Part shown: in pieces, positions 33,162-42,890 of the stretch
How positions within the stretch are numbered: position 1 is the stretch's first letter
Layout: every line of letters begins with the position of its first letter
Source: Tamlana sp. I1
GTDB taxonomy: Bacteria; Bacteroidota; Bacteroidia; Flavobacteriales; Flavobacteriaceae
NCBI RefSeq assembly: GCF_015355625.1
Contig: NZ_JACLAF010000004.1
Span: forward strand, 62,001 to 126,000
Reading direction: 5' to 3'
DNA: 64,000 nucleotides
Made by a program: the position numbers and the translations under genes
Notes under the pieces: model-generated
Seen by the model: only the letters and a program-made list of their open reading frames with translations
The model's database searches: none
What the model was told of the DNA's origin: nothing

Positions 33162-36100
33162 ATGCAAATAAAATTAACCAACGGCATTTTCTTTAAAAGG
33201 AAAGTGCTTCCAAAGCTTATTGTGAAAACACTAATCTTATTATGTTGTACAACTGTTTTCGGCTTTTCATCAGAAATTCTTTTTTCACAAAATGAAAAAG
33301 TTTCTATAAAAGCAGACAAAACCATGACTATTTACGAGGTTTTAGAAATTATAGGAGAGCAAACAGAATGTACCTTCATTTACCAATCGGATATTTTTAA
33401 AGACGTCCCCGAAATAGCAATCAAAAAAGGCGTTGTAAAAGTTAATAGGTTATTAGAACAATGCCTTCCTCCAGCAAATTTTAAAATAACAGTAACAAAT
33501 GGGAATTATTATACCATTACTCGTATAATTCCCAAGCCCATCAAACAAGGTATAATAAGGGTTAAAGGCATCATTACTGACTTGAATGATATGCCTTTAG
33601 TAGGAGTTCATGTAAAAGTAGAGGGGACTCCGAAAGGCACCATATCAAACTTTGATGGTTCATACAGTATTGAAGTAAGCAGTAGAGGAGTATTGCTCTT
33701 TTCGGCTTTAGGTTTTGAACAACAAGCGATACCTGTAAATAATCAAAGTCAAATTAATGTGAAACTTAAGGAAGACATTACCGAATTGGGTAAAGTGATG
33801 ATTAATACAGGCTATTATAGTGTTAAGGAAAGAGAACGCACAGGAAGTATAAGTCGTGTTGGTTCAAAGGATATAGCTTTACAACCTGTGGTAAGCCCTT
33901 TACAAGCATTACAAGGTAGAATGCCAGGTGTAGAGATAAATCAAACTAACAATTTGCCAGGTGCTGCTACAACCATTCAAATACGAGGGCGAAATAGTCT
34001 TAGAGATGATGGTAATTCACCACTTTATGTTATAGATGGAATTCCAATAAGTTCGGAGGAGATCGATGCTTCTGGGTTATATGCGATATCTGGACTCGAC
34101 CCTTTGAGTACCTTAAATGTTTCAAATATAGAAAGTATTGAGATTCTCAAAGATGCTGATGCCACATCAATTTATGGTTCAAGAGGGGCAAATGGGGTGG
34201 TTTTAATTACCACTAAAAAGGCTTCCTCTGGGAAATCCAGAGTTCATTTTAGTGCTTATACAGGTGTTGGTGAAATATCTCAGAAAATGAATGTTTTAAA
34301 TACTTCTGAATATTTGGAAATGCGTAATGAAGCCTTTACCAATGATAATAAAATACCAACATTGAGTAATGCCCCAGATTTATTAGTTTGGAATCAAAAT
34401 AGCTATACCGATTGGCAGGATTTATTATTAAGTAATAGCGCATTTATTTCGGATGTTCAGGCATCTATATCGAGTGGAACACCTCAAACATCATTTTTAT
34501 TTGGAATGGGGTATCACAATGAAGATTTAGTTTTTCCTGGAGATTTTGGTTATAAAAAGCTGACAGGAAACTTGAATTTAAATCACCATTCTGTAGATAA
34601 TAAACTAAATTTTACCTTATCTGTAAACTATGGCGTGGACAAACATAATAGTTTTGAAGCCTCCAGTTTTATAAATGAAGCTATAACGTTAGCCCCCAAT
34701 GCGCCAGAACTGTATAATAATCAAGGTGATTTAAATTGGGAAAACTCCACATGGGTGAATCCATTAAGTTACCTAAGAAAAACACAGGATATAAACACAA
34801 ATACTTTATTAAGTAGTATGATGGTGAGCTACCAGATTATGCCCAGTCTGCAAGCCAAAGTAAGTGTGGGTTACACTAATTTACTGAGTATAGCTTTAGA
34901 TAAAAATCCAATAAGCAGTAATGATCCAGCTGTAATTTCTGAAAATACTGCGAGTCAACGTACAACCTCTAGGGACTCCTATATCGTAGAACCCCAATTG
35001 GTTTATAATAAAAGCTTAGGTCAAGGTGAATTGGATATTTTATTTGGAGCGACGTTTCAAAATAGTAAAAATGAGTCCTCTCTATTAGTAGGGAAGGGGT
35101 ATACTGATGAAAGTTTACTAGATAATTTTGCAGCAGCCAATAGTGTAAGTGTTCTGACTCAGGACGATAGAGAGTATGCTTATAATGCTGTGTTTGGTAG
35201 GGTTGGTTACCAATGGGAATCCAAATATTTTATAAACCTAACAGGGCGTAGAGATGGTTCATCTCGATTTGGTCCGAATAATAAATTTGCCAACTTTGGA
35301 GCTGTAGGAGCCGCATGGATTTTTACACAGGAAGACTTTGTAAAAAGTGCATTACCTTTTTTAAGTTTTGGGAAGTTTAGAGGCAGCTACGGTACAACTG
35401 GTAGTGATCAAATTGCAGATTACGGTTATTATGATACGTATCAACCCACCAACGGAGTAGGTGGTTTATACCCTACACAGTTAGCAAATCCAAACTATTC
35501 ATGGGAGGTTAATAAAAAAATGGAATTATCTACCGAATTAGGGTTTGTAGGCGACCGTATCATGATATCAGCAAACTGGTATAGAAATAGGTCGTCCAAC
35601 CAACTGGTGGGTTATACACTTCCTGCGCTTACAGGTTTTACATCCATTCAAGCAAATTTACCAGCTACGGTAGAAAACCGTGGTTGGGAGTTACAGCTTA
35701 CCACTCAAAATATTCAATCCGACACATTTAATTGGGAAACCTCTTTTAATATTACGATTCCTAAGAACGAGCTTATAGAGTTTCCTGATATTGAGAATAC
35801 AGCATATAATAACAAATATAAGGTTGGATCATCTTTAAACAGTGCACTTTTATACCGTTCCTTAGGTGTAGATTCAACAACGGGTCTCTACGAGATGGAA
35901 GACATGGATGGCGATGGACGTTTTGATTTTAATGACCGCTTAATAATCCAGGACATGGGACGAAAATACTACGGAGGATTAACGAATAGGCTTAGTTACA
36001 AAAATATTTCATTAGACTTCTTTTTTCAATTTGTAAATCAAAAAGGACGAAACCATTTGGCTATGTTCGAAGCCCCAGGGCGTTCTTTAGGAAATCAACA

Positions 36101-36446
36101 GACTGCCGTTCTTAATCGTTGGCAAATGCCAGGGGATGTAGCAACAACACAGCAGTTCTCAACAAGTTCAACAGCATATAGAACTTACACTAGAGCAAGA
36201 ACTAGTGATTTAGTAATCACTGATGCGTCATTTATACGGTTAAAAACATTGTCTCTTTCATATAGTTTTCCTCCAGATCTAATGGAAAAAGTAGCCTTGC
36301 AATCGGGTAGGATCTTTTTACATGGTCAAAACCTATTTACACTTACAGATTATGAAGGTTTAGATCCAGAGTCAGCTCTATATGGTAGTATTTCAAACTT
36401 ACCGCCTTTACGAATGTTCACTTTTGGAGTGCAATTAACTTTTTAA
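33162..36446 (+). CDS. SusC/RagA-type TonB-dependent transporter with STN domain
   Basis: The 1094-aa protein has a signal anchor region, an STN domain (about residues 45-115), and a carboxypeptidase-regulatory-like domain (VKGIITDLNDMPLVGVHVKV). A plug follows (PLYVIDGIPI, then IYGSRGANGVVLITTKK), then a 22-strand-type outer-membrane barrel ending in a Phe (TFGVQLTF). The STN domain means it signals through FecR to the ECF sigma. With the SusD partner it imports a glycan or peptide; the substrate is unknown. Confidence 0.94.
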   Translation: MQIKLTNGIFFKRKVLPKLIVKTLILLCCTTVFGFSSEILFSQNEKVSIKADKTMTIYEVLEIIGEQTECTFIYQSDIFKDVPEIAIKKGVVKVNRLLEQCLPPANFKITVTNGNYYTITRIIPKPIKQGIIRVKGIITDLNDMPLVGVHVKVEGTPKGTISNFDGSYSIEVSSRGVLLFSALGFEQQAIPVNNQSQINVKLKEDITELGKVMINTGYYSVKERERTGSISRVGSKDIALQPVVSPLQALQGRMPGVEINQTNNLPGAATTIQIRGRNSLRDDGNSPLYVIDGIPISSEEIDASGLYAISGLDPLSTLNVSNIESIEILKDADATSIYGSRGANGVVLITTKKASSGKSRVHFSAYTGVGEISQKMNVLNTSEYLEMRNEAFTNDNKIPTLSNAPDLLVWNQNSYTDWQDLLLSNSAFISDVQASISSGTPQTSFLFGMGYHNEDLVFPGDFGYKKLTGNLNLNHHSVDNKLNFTLSVNYGVDKHNSFEASSFINEAITLAPNAPELYNNQGDLNWENSTWVNPLSYLRKTQDINTNTLLSSMMVSYQIMPSLQAKVSVGYTNLLSIALDKNPISSNDPAVISENTASQRTTSRDSYIVEPQLVYNKSLGQGELDILFGATFQNSKNESSLLVGKGYTDESLLDNFAAANSVSVLTQDDREYAYNAVFGRVGYQWESKYFINLTGRRDGSSRFGPNNKFANFGAVGAAWIFTQEDFVKSALPFLSFGKFRGSYGTTGSDQIADYGYYDTYQPTNGVGGLYPTQLANPNYSWEVNKKMELSTELGFVGDRIMISANWYRNRSSNQLVGYTLPALTGFTSIQANLPATVENRGWELQLTTQNIQSDTFNWETSFNITIPKNELIEFPDIENTAYNNKYKVGSSLNSALLYRSLGVDSTTGLYEMEDMDGDGRFDFNDRLIIQDMGRKYYGGLTNRLSYKNISLDFFFQFVNQKGRNHLAMFEAPGRSLGNQQTAVLNRWQMPGDVATTQQFSTSSTAYRTYTRARTSDLVITDASFIRLKTLSLSYSFPPDLMEKVALQSGRIFLHGQNLFTLTDYEGLDPESALYGSISNLPPLRMFTFGVQLTF

Positions 36447-36457
36447 CCCTTAGAACA

Positions 36458-37858
36458 ATGAAAACACAAATACAATATAAAATATACCTAATTGCCTTTT
36501 TACTTAGTATAGTCTTTGTAGCTTGCGAAGATTATGTAACCATTGCTCCTCCAAACTCAAAGGTAGTAAGTCAAGTAGTTTTTGAGAGTGATGAATTAGC
36601 TACTGCAGCCGTTAATGGCATTTATCATGAGCTCTTTAACTTCAATGGTTTTGCTAGTGGAAGTGTAAACTCTATTACGGTAGTAACAGGGGTTTCAGCA
36701 GATGAATTGGATTTATACAATCCCATTGCGTACCCGGAGTTCGAAGAATATTACGAGCATAACATTAACCCAGATAGTTCTACAAGTTTAAAGTTTTGGT
36801 CAACGGCCTATAACATTATTTACATGTGCAACGCAGCGCTAGAAGGGTTGAATCGATCCAATAAGATTACTGAAGCAACTAAGCAACAGTTAGTAGGAGA
36901 AGTTCATTTTATAAGAGCCTTTGCTTATTTCAATTTAGCAAATTTGTATGGCGGAGTTCCTTTAATTAATACTACGGACTACAGTAAAAATGCATTGGAA
37001 CCAAGAGCATCAAAGGAAAACACCTATCAATTCATTATTGAGGATTTAAACAAATCCAAATCCATGTTATCCGTATCCTATAGAGATAATCAGCGAACAC
37101 ATGTAAATAGCTATTGTGCAACAGCTCTGTTGTCACGTGTATATCTATACCAAGAAGACTGGCTAAATGCTGAAAAAATGGCGTCAGAAATTATAAATGC
37201 TAGTCAACTATTTAAGCTTTCAGACGATTTAAATAAGGTGTTTTTAGCGAACAGTGAAGAAGCGATCTGGCAAATTTCCCCTGTGGGTACTACAGGAGAA
37301 ACGAGGGAAGGCAATATATTTATAATTACCACACCGAACTATTTTTTAAGTCCAGTAGCACTAAGTGAGGATTTGTTAAATGCTTTTGAAAATGGTGATG
37401 ATAGACTAAATCAATGGGTTTCATCTTTAGGAAGTGGTGTTGAAATTGATTATTTTCCATTTAAGTACAAGATAAAATCGACCATTGATCCGCCTTCAGA
37501 ATACAGCACCGTACTAAGGTTAGCAGAACAATATCTTATTCGAGCAGAAGCGCGAACAAATCAAGGACTGATAATCGAAGCTCAACAAGATATTAATGCC
37601 ATAAGGAATAGGGCAGGCTTATCAAATGTGAACACTAGCCTTACCGCAGATTTACTAGATATTATTTTAAAGGAACGCCGAATTGAATTGTTTTCAGAGA
37701 GGGGACATCGGTGGTTTGATTTAAAACGGACAGGCCAAGCTAATACAGTGCTTTCTGCTTTGAAACCCAATTGGAATAGCACAGCAGAGTTACGTTATCC
37801 CATTCCTGAAAGTGAATTAGCGAAAAATCCAAACCTATCTCAAAATTCAGAATATTAG
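36458..37858 (+). CDS. SusD/RagB-type outer-membrane lipoprotein
   Basis: The 466-aa protein has a lipobox (LLSIVFVACEDY) and the SusD TPR-like helices (FIRAFAYFNLANLYGGVPLI). It carries the C-terminal signature ERRIELFSERGHRWFDLKRT. SusD caps the SusC barrel and binds the substrate at the cell surface. It follows susC by 11 bases. Confidence 0.94.
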   Translation: MKTQIQYKIYLIAFLLSIVFVACEDYVTIAPPNSKVVSQVVFESDELATAAVNGIYHELFNFNGFASGSVNSITVVTGVSADELDLYNPIAYPEFEEYYEHNINPDSSTSLKFWSTAYNIIYMCNAALEGLNRSNKITEATKQQLVGEVHFIRAFAYFNLANLYGGVPLINTTDYSKNALEPRASKENTYQFIIEDLNKSKSMLSVSYRDNQRTHVNSYCATALLSRVYLYQEDWLNAEKMASEIINASQLFKLSDDLNKVFLANSEEAIWQISPVGTTGETREGNIFIITTPNYFLSPVALSEDLLNAFENGDDRLNQWVSSLGSGVEIDYFPFKYKIKSTIDPPSEYSTVLRLAEQYLIRAEARTNQGLIIEAQQDINAIRNRAGLSNVNTSLTADLLDIILKERRIELFSERGHRWFDLKRTGQANTVLSALKPNWNSTAELRYPIPESELAKNPNLSQNSEY

Positions 37859-37870
37859 ACTCATAATTTT

Positions 37871-39292
37871 ATGAAAACCATGAAGTATAAAATTAAAACT
37901 ATGCTTGGGCTGCTTTTTATGGGATTAAGTGTTGGGTTAAGTCTTAATTCTCAAGAGTCTCCGAATCACTTTCCAGAAATAGGTAAGCCTATTCTAGATT
38001 TTGAAATAAAAAATATAATGGACTATACCCAGACACGAACGACCTATTCAGAATTGAAGGGTAAACCAACTATTCTTTATTTTTGGAGCCGTTATTGTCC
38101 AAGTGCTGTTCGAAACATTACCAAGGTAAATGGGTTAAAGCAACAATTTGGAGAAAAAATAAACATCTTTTTAGTTGGAGGAGAAGCAGCAGATGCAGGA
38201 GTTGGTAAACATGTTTTTCTAGGAATGGAACCTGGAATGGAGAATCTTAAGGAGTTATACTCAAACCTTAAGCAGGAACAAGGGCTGAAAATCCCTGTAG
38301 CCTTTGATCCGGTTTTGTTTCAGCGTTTTGTGCCTGAATCAAAAGTGCCTTGTATTATTTATATAGATTCAAAAGGCATTGTGAAGGCCATAACCAATGC
38401 AATCGATCAAGAAAAAGTCAAGCTGTTTTTAGCAGAAAAAGATTTCTTCTTTAGAGACCTTTCATATGAAGCTCGACAAAAAGCAATAACAGAAAAGGTA
38501 GATCAATTTATGCCCTTTGAATCCAATGGTCAAAGGGTTAAAAATCCTCCATTTTTGTACCGATCGTTATTTACTCATTATGAAAAGGAAGGGGTTAGAG
38601 TGCCTAGAATATCAAATACCATTGATGCAGTATGTCGTGACAATAGTTATAGAAAAAAGGGATGGCTTCAGGGAAGTGCGACTTTATCGGATTTATACAA
38701 ACTAGCCTATTTTGGATATATTAATTCTAAAGGGGTATTGAATGACTATCTATATTTAAAAGAGCGAGATTATAATCAGTTGATATTGGAGTTAAAAGAT
38801 AAGTCCTTATTTTCTGGTGTAAATTATGAGACTAGAAAAAACTTGTTCATCTATAGCCTTATTGTACCTCCTGAAAAGGCCATTTCAGAGAATCTCCAAG
38901 GCATGATGCAAGGAGACCTGAAAAACTATTTTGGATATCAAGTTAGAATAGAGAAACGGATGTTGCCTTATTGGCGCTTAACCGTCTTAGAAAAGGCAAA
39001 AAGAAAATTGAAAACAAAAGGAGGTGATTATAGGTTGAAATCTGATGGATTTACAAATTTTTCCTTTCAAAATGTTTCAGTGGATAATTACATAGATTCG
39101 ATATTTTATATGGTGAAATCGAAATTAAATATGCCTATTATTAATGAAACAGGACTAGAATTTCACATAGATATACCTGAAACATCTGTGTTGCTATCGG
39201 ACTTTGAAGCTATTAAAGGAGCATTAAAAAAACAAGGTTTTGAAATGGAAATTGCCCACAAGGAATTTAGAGTCCTTGTCATATCTGATTAA
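37871..39292 (+). CDS. Thioredoxin-like (TlpA-type) protein with extra C-terminal domain
   Basis: The 473-aa exported protein has a thioredoxin fold at residues 32-190: PTILYFWSRYCPSAVRN with C76, and the cis-Pro strand KVPCIIYIDS. The usual CxxC is CPSA here, so only one active-site Cys remains. The C-terminal part ends with FEAIKGALKKQGFEMEIAHK, recalling DUF3738-type domains. It closes the SusCD operon and is followed by a terminator. A redox, or periplasmic folding, role for the imported or secreted substrate is possible. Confidence 0.75.
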   Translation: MKTMKYKIKTMLGLLFMGLSVGLSLNSQESPNHFPEIGKPILDFEIKNIMDYTQTRTTYSELKGKPTILYFWSRYCPSAVRNITKVNGLKQQFGEKINIFLVGGEAADAGVGKHVFLGMEPGMENLKELYSNLKQEQGLKIPVAFDPVLFQRFVPESKVPCIIYIDSKGIVKAITNAIDQEKVKLFLAEKDFFFRDLSYEARQKAITEKVDQFMPFESNGQRVKNPPFLYRSLFTHYEKEGVRVPRISNTIDAVCRDNSYRKKGWLQGSATLSDLYKLAYFGYINSKGVLNDYLYLKERDYNQLILELKDKSLFSGVNYETRKNLFIYSLIVPPEKAISENLQGMMQGDLKNYFGYQVRIEKRMLPYWRLTVLEKAKRKLKTKGGDYRLKSDGFTNFSFQNVSVDNYIDSIFYMVKSKLNMPIINETGLEFHIDIPETSVLLSDFEAIKGALKKQGFEMEIAHKEFRVLVISD

Positions 39293-39301
39293 AGTAAAAT
39301 T

Positions 39302-39337
39302 AGGAGTTGGTAGCAAGTCACTACCAACTCCTTTTTA
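39302..39337 (+). terminator. Intrinsic terminator
   Basis: AGGAGTTGGTAG (39302-39313) pairs perfectly with CTACCAACTCCT (39321-39332) and is followed by T residues. It ends the ECF/SusCD operon between two converging units. Confidence 0.88.
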
Positions 39338-39362
39338 AGACAAGGTTTTGTCTATTTTAAAA

Positions 39363-39614
39363 TTAATCAGGATCTCTTTCTAATAAATTATTACAAGTAG
39401 TTCCGTTTTTAACAGCATAGACGTGTTGTCCAAGGAATGTACAGGTAATTCCTTCTCCTTCACAACCAGCATCTACAGGCTGACAAGCTTGCGGATTGCT
39501 AGAAATTACATACTCTCCCATTTGTGCGGGACTAGTTTCAGTTGCCGTGGCAAATGATAAAGCTACAGCAAACATGAATGCCATTACAGGCAAAATGATT
39601 TTTAAATTTTTCAT
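39363..39614 (-). CDS. DUF6520-type small exported cysteine-containing protein
   Basis: The 83-aa protein has a signal peptide (MKNLKIILPVMAFMFAVALS) and a mature part with four cysteines (PQACQPVDAGCEGEGITCTF, then GTTCNNLLERD). It resembles the DUF6520 family of small Bacteroidota exported proteins. The ATG at 39614 is chosen because the signal peptide then begins at residue 1. It is the last gene of the MauE operon, 30 bases after the propeller-like gene. Confidence 0.72.
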   Translation of the reverse strand: MKNLKIILPVMAFMFAVALSFATATETSPAQMGEYVISSNPQACQPVDAGCEGEGITCTFLGQHVYAVKNGTTCNNLLERDPD

Positions 39615-39644
39615 CTTTTCTAAAATTAAATTAATAAGATACAC

Positions 39645-40793
39645 TTATTTTTTATACAGGTGTTCAGTGTTTCTATTTCCTGATTCTATCGCGATATTAT
39701 CTTTATTTTGTTTTGAAACAGGTTTCATTTCTGAAAACCAGTTCTGGTTTAATTCATAGATTACAAGGTAGTTGTGATGTATGGCTAGTAAATGATTATC
39801 TGTAATCATAAACCTTTTGAGCTTAAAACCTTTAAAGGAATCTATATAAAAACTAAAGTCGTAAGTGTTAGTATTTAAATTATAAACATCTATTACCGAA
39901 GAATTACCAAATTTATATTTGCTTTCATTTTTAGCCATTAAATTAGAATGAATCAAGAGGTAATCTTTATAGGTGTAACTATTTTTATTTACTAAGAAAG
40001 GAGGGGCTGCCATGGTTTTTGAATCATAGTGGTCTATTGCTTTTGATTTAATTTTAGCAATACTATTGGTGTCAATAGTTTTTCTTTTATCAACTAATTG
40101 CATGGTTGTGTCCATGATAAGATATTCATTACGGTAGTAGTATATATAGATTAATTTTGATCGTTTAGTATTATAGAGTAAAGATCCATCAGTGCAAAAA
40201 ATACCATCCAATTGCTTTTCTAGTAAGTTGGGGGCTAATAGGACATTTGGCGGTTTGTTTGTCACCTTTCCTAAAATCAATTCATGATTTTCAGCATCAA
40301 TGGAACGGATGGCCAATGATTTAGGGCCTATAGGAATGGCCTGATTAAAATAAGCGTTATCATAAATGAACTCATTGGCATTCCAAGATGAAATATTTCC
40401 TCTTAACAGTTTAGGAGTTACTCCATCTAAAAGATAGAAGTAAGGTGGGGTTACCGATATTCTACTTTTAGCATAGAACCTTTTTAATGAATTGGAATCG
40501 ATTTTAACGCTTATATGGGAGGTGTCTTTGGATTGAGTATTAACTTTTAGTAAATGTAATGGTGCTGTAATATTTCCTAGATATATATTATTACTTACAG
40601 CATCGTATCCTGAAAAATAATAGGAATTGAATTTTATTTGCGTTACAGTATCTAATAAAATAGGGTGCGGAGGAAAATACCTATGGAAACTGTTTTGTCT
40701 ATGGGTAAGTTTATCTGATACAGCATATAAACATACTACCGTAGTGATACTTAGAAAAGCACATGTTATTAATTTTACAATAGTTGTTTTCAT
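39645..40793 (-). CDS. Exported protein, probably beta-propeller-like
   Basis: The 382-aa protein has an N-terminal membrane anchor or signal (TCAFLSITTVVCLYAVS) and repeated short beta-rich segments (FSGYDAVSNNIYLGNITAPL and later KFGNSSVIDVYNLNTNTYDF). This suggests a six-bladed propeller. No family name can be given firmly. Its start overlaps the MauE gene by 4 bases, so the two are coupled. Confidence 0.65.
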   Translation of the reverse strand: MKTTIVKLITCAFLSITTVVCLYAVSDKLTHRQNSFHRYFPPHPILLDTVTQIKFNSYYFSGYDAVSNNIYLGNITAPLHLLKVNTQSKDTSHISVKIDSNSLKRFYAKSRISVTPPYFYLLDGVTPKLLRGNISSWNANEFIYDNAYFNQAIPIGPKSLAIRSIDAENHELILGKVTNKPPNVLLAPNLLEKQLDGIFCTDGSLLYNTKRSKLIYIYYYRNEYLIMDTTMQLVDKRKTIDTNSIAKIKSKAIDHYDSKTMAAPPFLVNKNSYTYKDYLLIHSNLMAKNESKYKFGNSSVIDVYNLNTNTYDFSFYIDSFKGFKLKRFMITDNHLLAIHHNYLVIYELNQNWFSEMKPVSKQNKDNIAIESGNRNTEHLYKK

Positions 40794-41221
40794 GTTACTG
40801 ATTTTTGTGTTAGAAGTAGAATTCCAATAGTTGCAATAGCCACAAAGAATAGGTTAAAAATAAGGTGTGCCGTCCATCCCATACTATCTAAAATTCCGCC
40901 ACAGGCACAGGGTATAAAAGGGCTAAATTCGAGAATTATCAAGATATATGTTGAGAACATGACCATAAGACTATAACTGGCATATAAAGCAAGTAGCCTA
41001 AGTCGAGGTAATGCTAAAAGCATTGCAATAACAATTTCCATAGTTGGTATCAGAAATACAATCCAATGCCCTATTGATGTAAGTATTGGAGATTGACTCA
41101 CTTGAATAGTGAATTTCTCATAATCAAGAAATTTGCTTACTGCGGCATAAACAAATAAAATAACGAAGACAATAGAAATTGTTTCCGTAAATAGAATTGT
41201 TTGTTTTTGAGACCATTTCAT
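40790..41221 (-). CDS. MauE/DoxX-type redox-associated membrane protein
   Basis: The 143-aa protein has four TM segments. It has the motif FIPCACGGILDSMGWTAHLI with two or more cysteines at the membrane edge, typical of the MauE branch that supports disulfide formation. With an exported cysteine-rich DUF6520 protein and a thioredoxin-like protein next door, a redox maturation role is likely. It starts the minus-strand operon. Confidence 0.82.
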   Translation of the reverse strand: MKWSQKQTILFTETISIVFVILFVYAAVSKFLDYEKFTIQVSQSPILTSIGHWIVFLIPTMEIVIAMLLALPRLRLLALYASYSLMVMFSTYILIILEFSPFIPCACGGILDSMGWTAHLIFNLFFVAIATIGILLLTQKSVT

Positions 41222-41326
41222 ACCATTTGATATTTGATGGTATAAAATTATAGTTTAACATTATTCTTTAAAGGATAAGTTTTTGACTCTAAGGGATTTG
41301 TTTTTTAGGGTGCTAAAATGTCATCA

Positions 41327-42307
41327 TTATTTAGCTTCGATAGGAGTTTTTCGAAGTTGGCTAGGAGGGTATCCATAATGCTTTTTAAAAGCTCTAGAAA
41401 AGTGAGCAATACTTTTAAAACCTGTCATTCTAGCAATAGAAATTAAAGCTTCGCTACTGTACTGAATCATCATTTTTGATTTTCTCAGGCGTTCCTGCAT
41501 CAAAAACTTATGTACAGAGGTTCCATAAAGCTCTTTAAAACCATATTTTAATTTAAACTCATTAGTACCTAACTGTAGGGCAAACTCTTTAATAGTAGGT
41601 AATGGTTTTTCTAGGTTGTTAATGATGATGTCATGGCCTTCTCTTATTTTACGAATGTCTTCAAAAGTAAGACGAATTTTAGGTTTTAATTCAGGAGTTG
41701 GTAAACCATCGTTTTCTTGTTTGTTTTTATCAGAAAATTTTATGATTTGTTTTTTTAACTCATGGTCAAGTTTGTCTTGGTTTTTAACACGGTGGATGGC
41801 TGTAAGTAGTGTTTTTCTTTGATTTTTGTGCTTATCAATGAAGGTTGTGATATAGCAGGTTTTTGGAATGTATAAGCCGTCTTTCGTTTTAAAATTAAGT
41901 TCTAAAGTAGTATCGTAAATATCTTTTTGATTAATGTTATTCCAAATTTTATTCCAGTGGATCTGAGAGCTTTTCGTTATAAAATCACTTAAAGGTTTTC
42001 CTATAATGTCGATGTGTAAAGCCGAAAGTATCGTACTGGATTTCTGGGTTGCAAGTTCAATATATCCCTCATAATCAATGATAAAACTCATTTGAACTAT
42101 ATCAGTTATAGGGTCATTTGAGTTTACGTAACCTTCATGGAGCATGGCGTTTTGGATTTCTTCTGCCAGCATATTCAAGGATATAGTCACCGCTTCTAGA
42201 TGATCGTTTTTATTAGTTCGCTTTAAACGGTAAAAGAAATTCCCAGAAGCCATTTCTAAGAGCATCTTATTAATATGAAGGATTCTATGCTTTTTACTAT
42301 TCCCCAT
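41327..42307 (-). CDS. AraC-family regulator with HAMP/PAS-like N terminus
   Basis: The 326-aa protein has a HAMP-like helix (MLLEMASGNFFYRLKRTNKN), a PAS-like region with FIIDYEGYIELATQKSSTIL, and a C-terminal AraC HTH (ARMTGFKSIAHFSRAFKKHY). No membrane segment is seen. It follows the 125-aa gene by 4 bases. It probably controls one of the neighbouring operons, the MauE or the PLP-enzyme unit. Confidence 0.85.
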   Translation of the reverse strand: MGNSKKHRILHINKMLLEMASGNFFYRLKRTNKNDHLEAVTISLNMLAEEIQNAMLHEGYVNSNDPITDIVQMSFIIDYEGYIELATQKSSTILSALHIDIIGKPLSDFITKSSQIHWNKIWNNINQKDIYDTTLELNFKTKDGLYIPKTCYITTFIDKHKNQRKTLLTAIHRVKNQDKLDHELKKQIIKFSDKNKQENDGLPTPELKPKIRLTFEDIRKIREGHDIIINNLEKPLPTIKEFALQLGTNEFKLKYGFKELYGTSVHKFLMQERLRKSKMMIQYSSEALISIARMTGFKSIAHFSRAFKKHYGYPPSQLRKTPIEAK

Positions 42308-42311
42308 GTTT

Positions 42312-42689
42312 TTAGGTTTTGTATAAATCTAGAAAAGCCATAGCTTCTTCAGTATTTTCAAATGATTTGGTAGGGATAGGAGGATTACTTGTTCTGATAT
42401 AGAATTCAGACATCATTTCAGAAACAGGCGGTTCTACGATAACAGCAACAGCTTTAATTAGTGTTGATCCTTCCCTGGCCAAATACGCTCTAGCTGATTT
42501 ATTAATCTCTTTGATGCCTCTGATATCACATAGCACTGGTATGTATAGGCCTTGGTGTAACGATAATCGGTCTTTAACAATTTGGACAGCCGCATTTAGG
42601 TCGATGTAAACGCCATGATGATAAACGATATGCAATATATGATCATGAAATCTATACGAGGTATAGTCATTTTCAAAATAATTTCTCAT
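42312..42689 (-). CDS. DUF7793-like STAS-type small protein
   Basis: The 125-aa protein begins MRNYFENDYTSYRFHDHILH and has a YIPVLCDIRGIKEINKSARA stretch. This is the pattern of DUF7793/STAS-like proteins seen beside AraC regulators. It may sense or bind a partner that modulates the AraC protein. It is the first gene of this short operon. Confidence 0.7.
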   Translation of the reverse strand: MRNYFENDYTSYRFHDHILHIVYHHGVYIDLNAAVQIVKDRLSLHQGLYIPVLCDIRGIKEINKSARAYLAREGSTLIKAVAVIVEPPVSEMMSEFYIRTSNPPIPTKSFENTEEAMAFLDLYKT

Positions 42690-42890
42690 GATTTAGAAAA
42701 CTGGTAATTGAATATAAACTTACAAAATAATCAATGAAGTATTTTATGGTGTTCTAAAAAGTACCGCAATTGTTAAGTTTTATTTGACTATTTAGGATTA
42801 AAATTTGATTCTAAGGGATTTTGAAGGTGGTCTATTTTATAAATTCCTACAAATGATATTAAATTAAATGATGAAATAAAAAAATACATC

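Noticed and set aside
41284-42822. Shared TCTAAGGGATTT at 41288 and 42812 as a common regulator site
   Set aside because: Only two copies, in opposite sense relative to their genes; too little to call.
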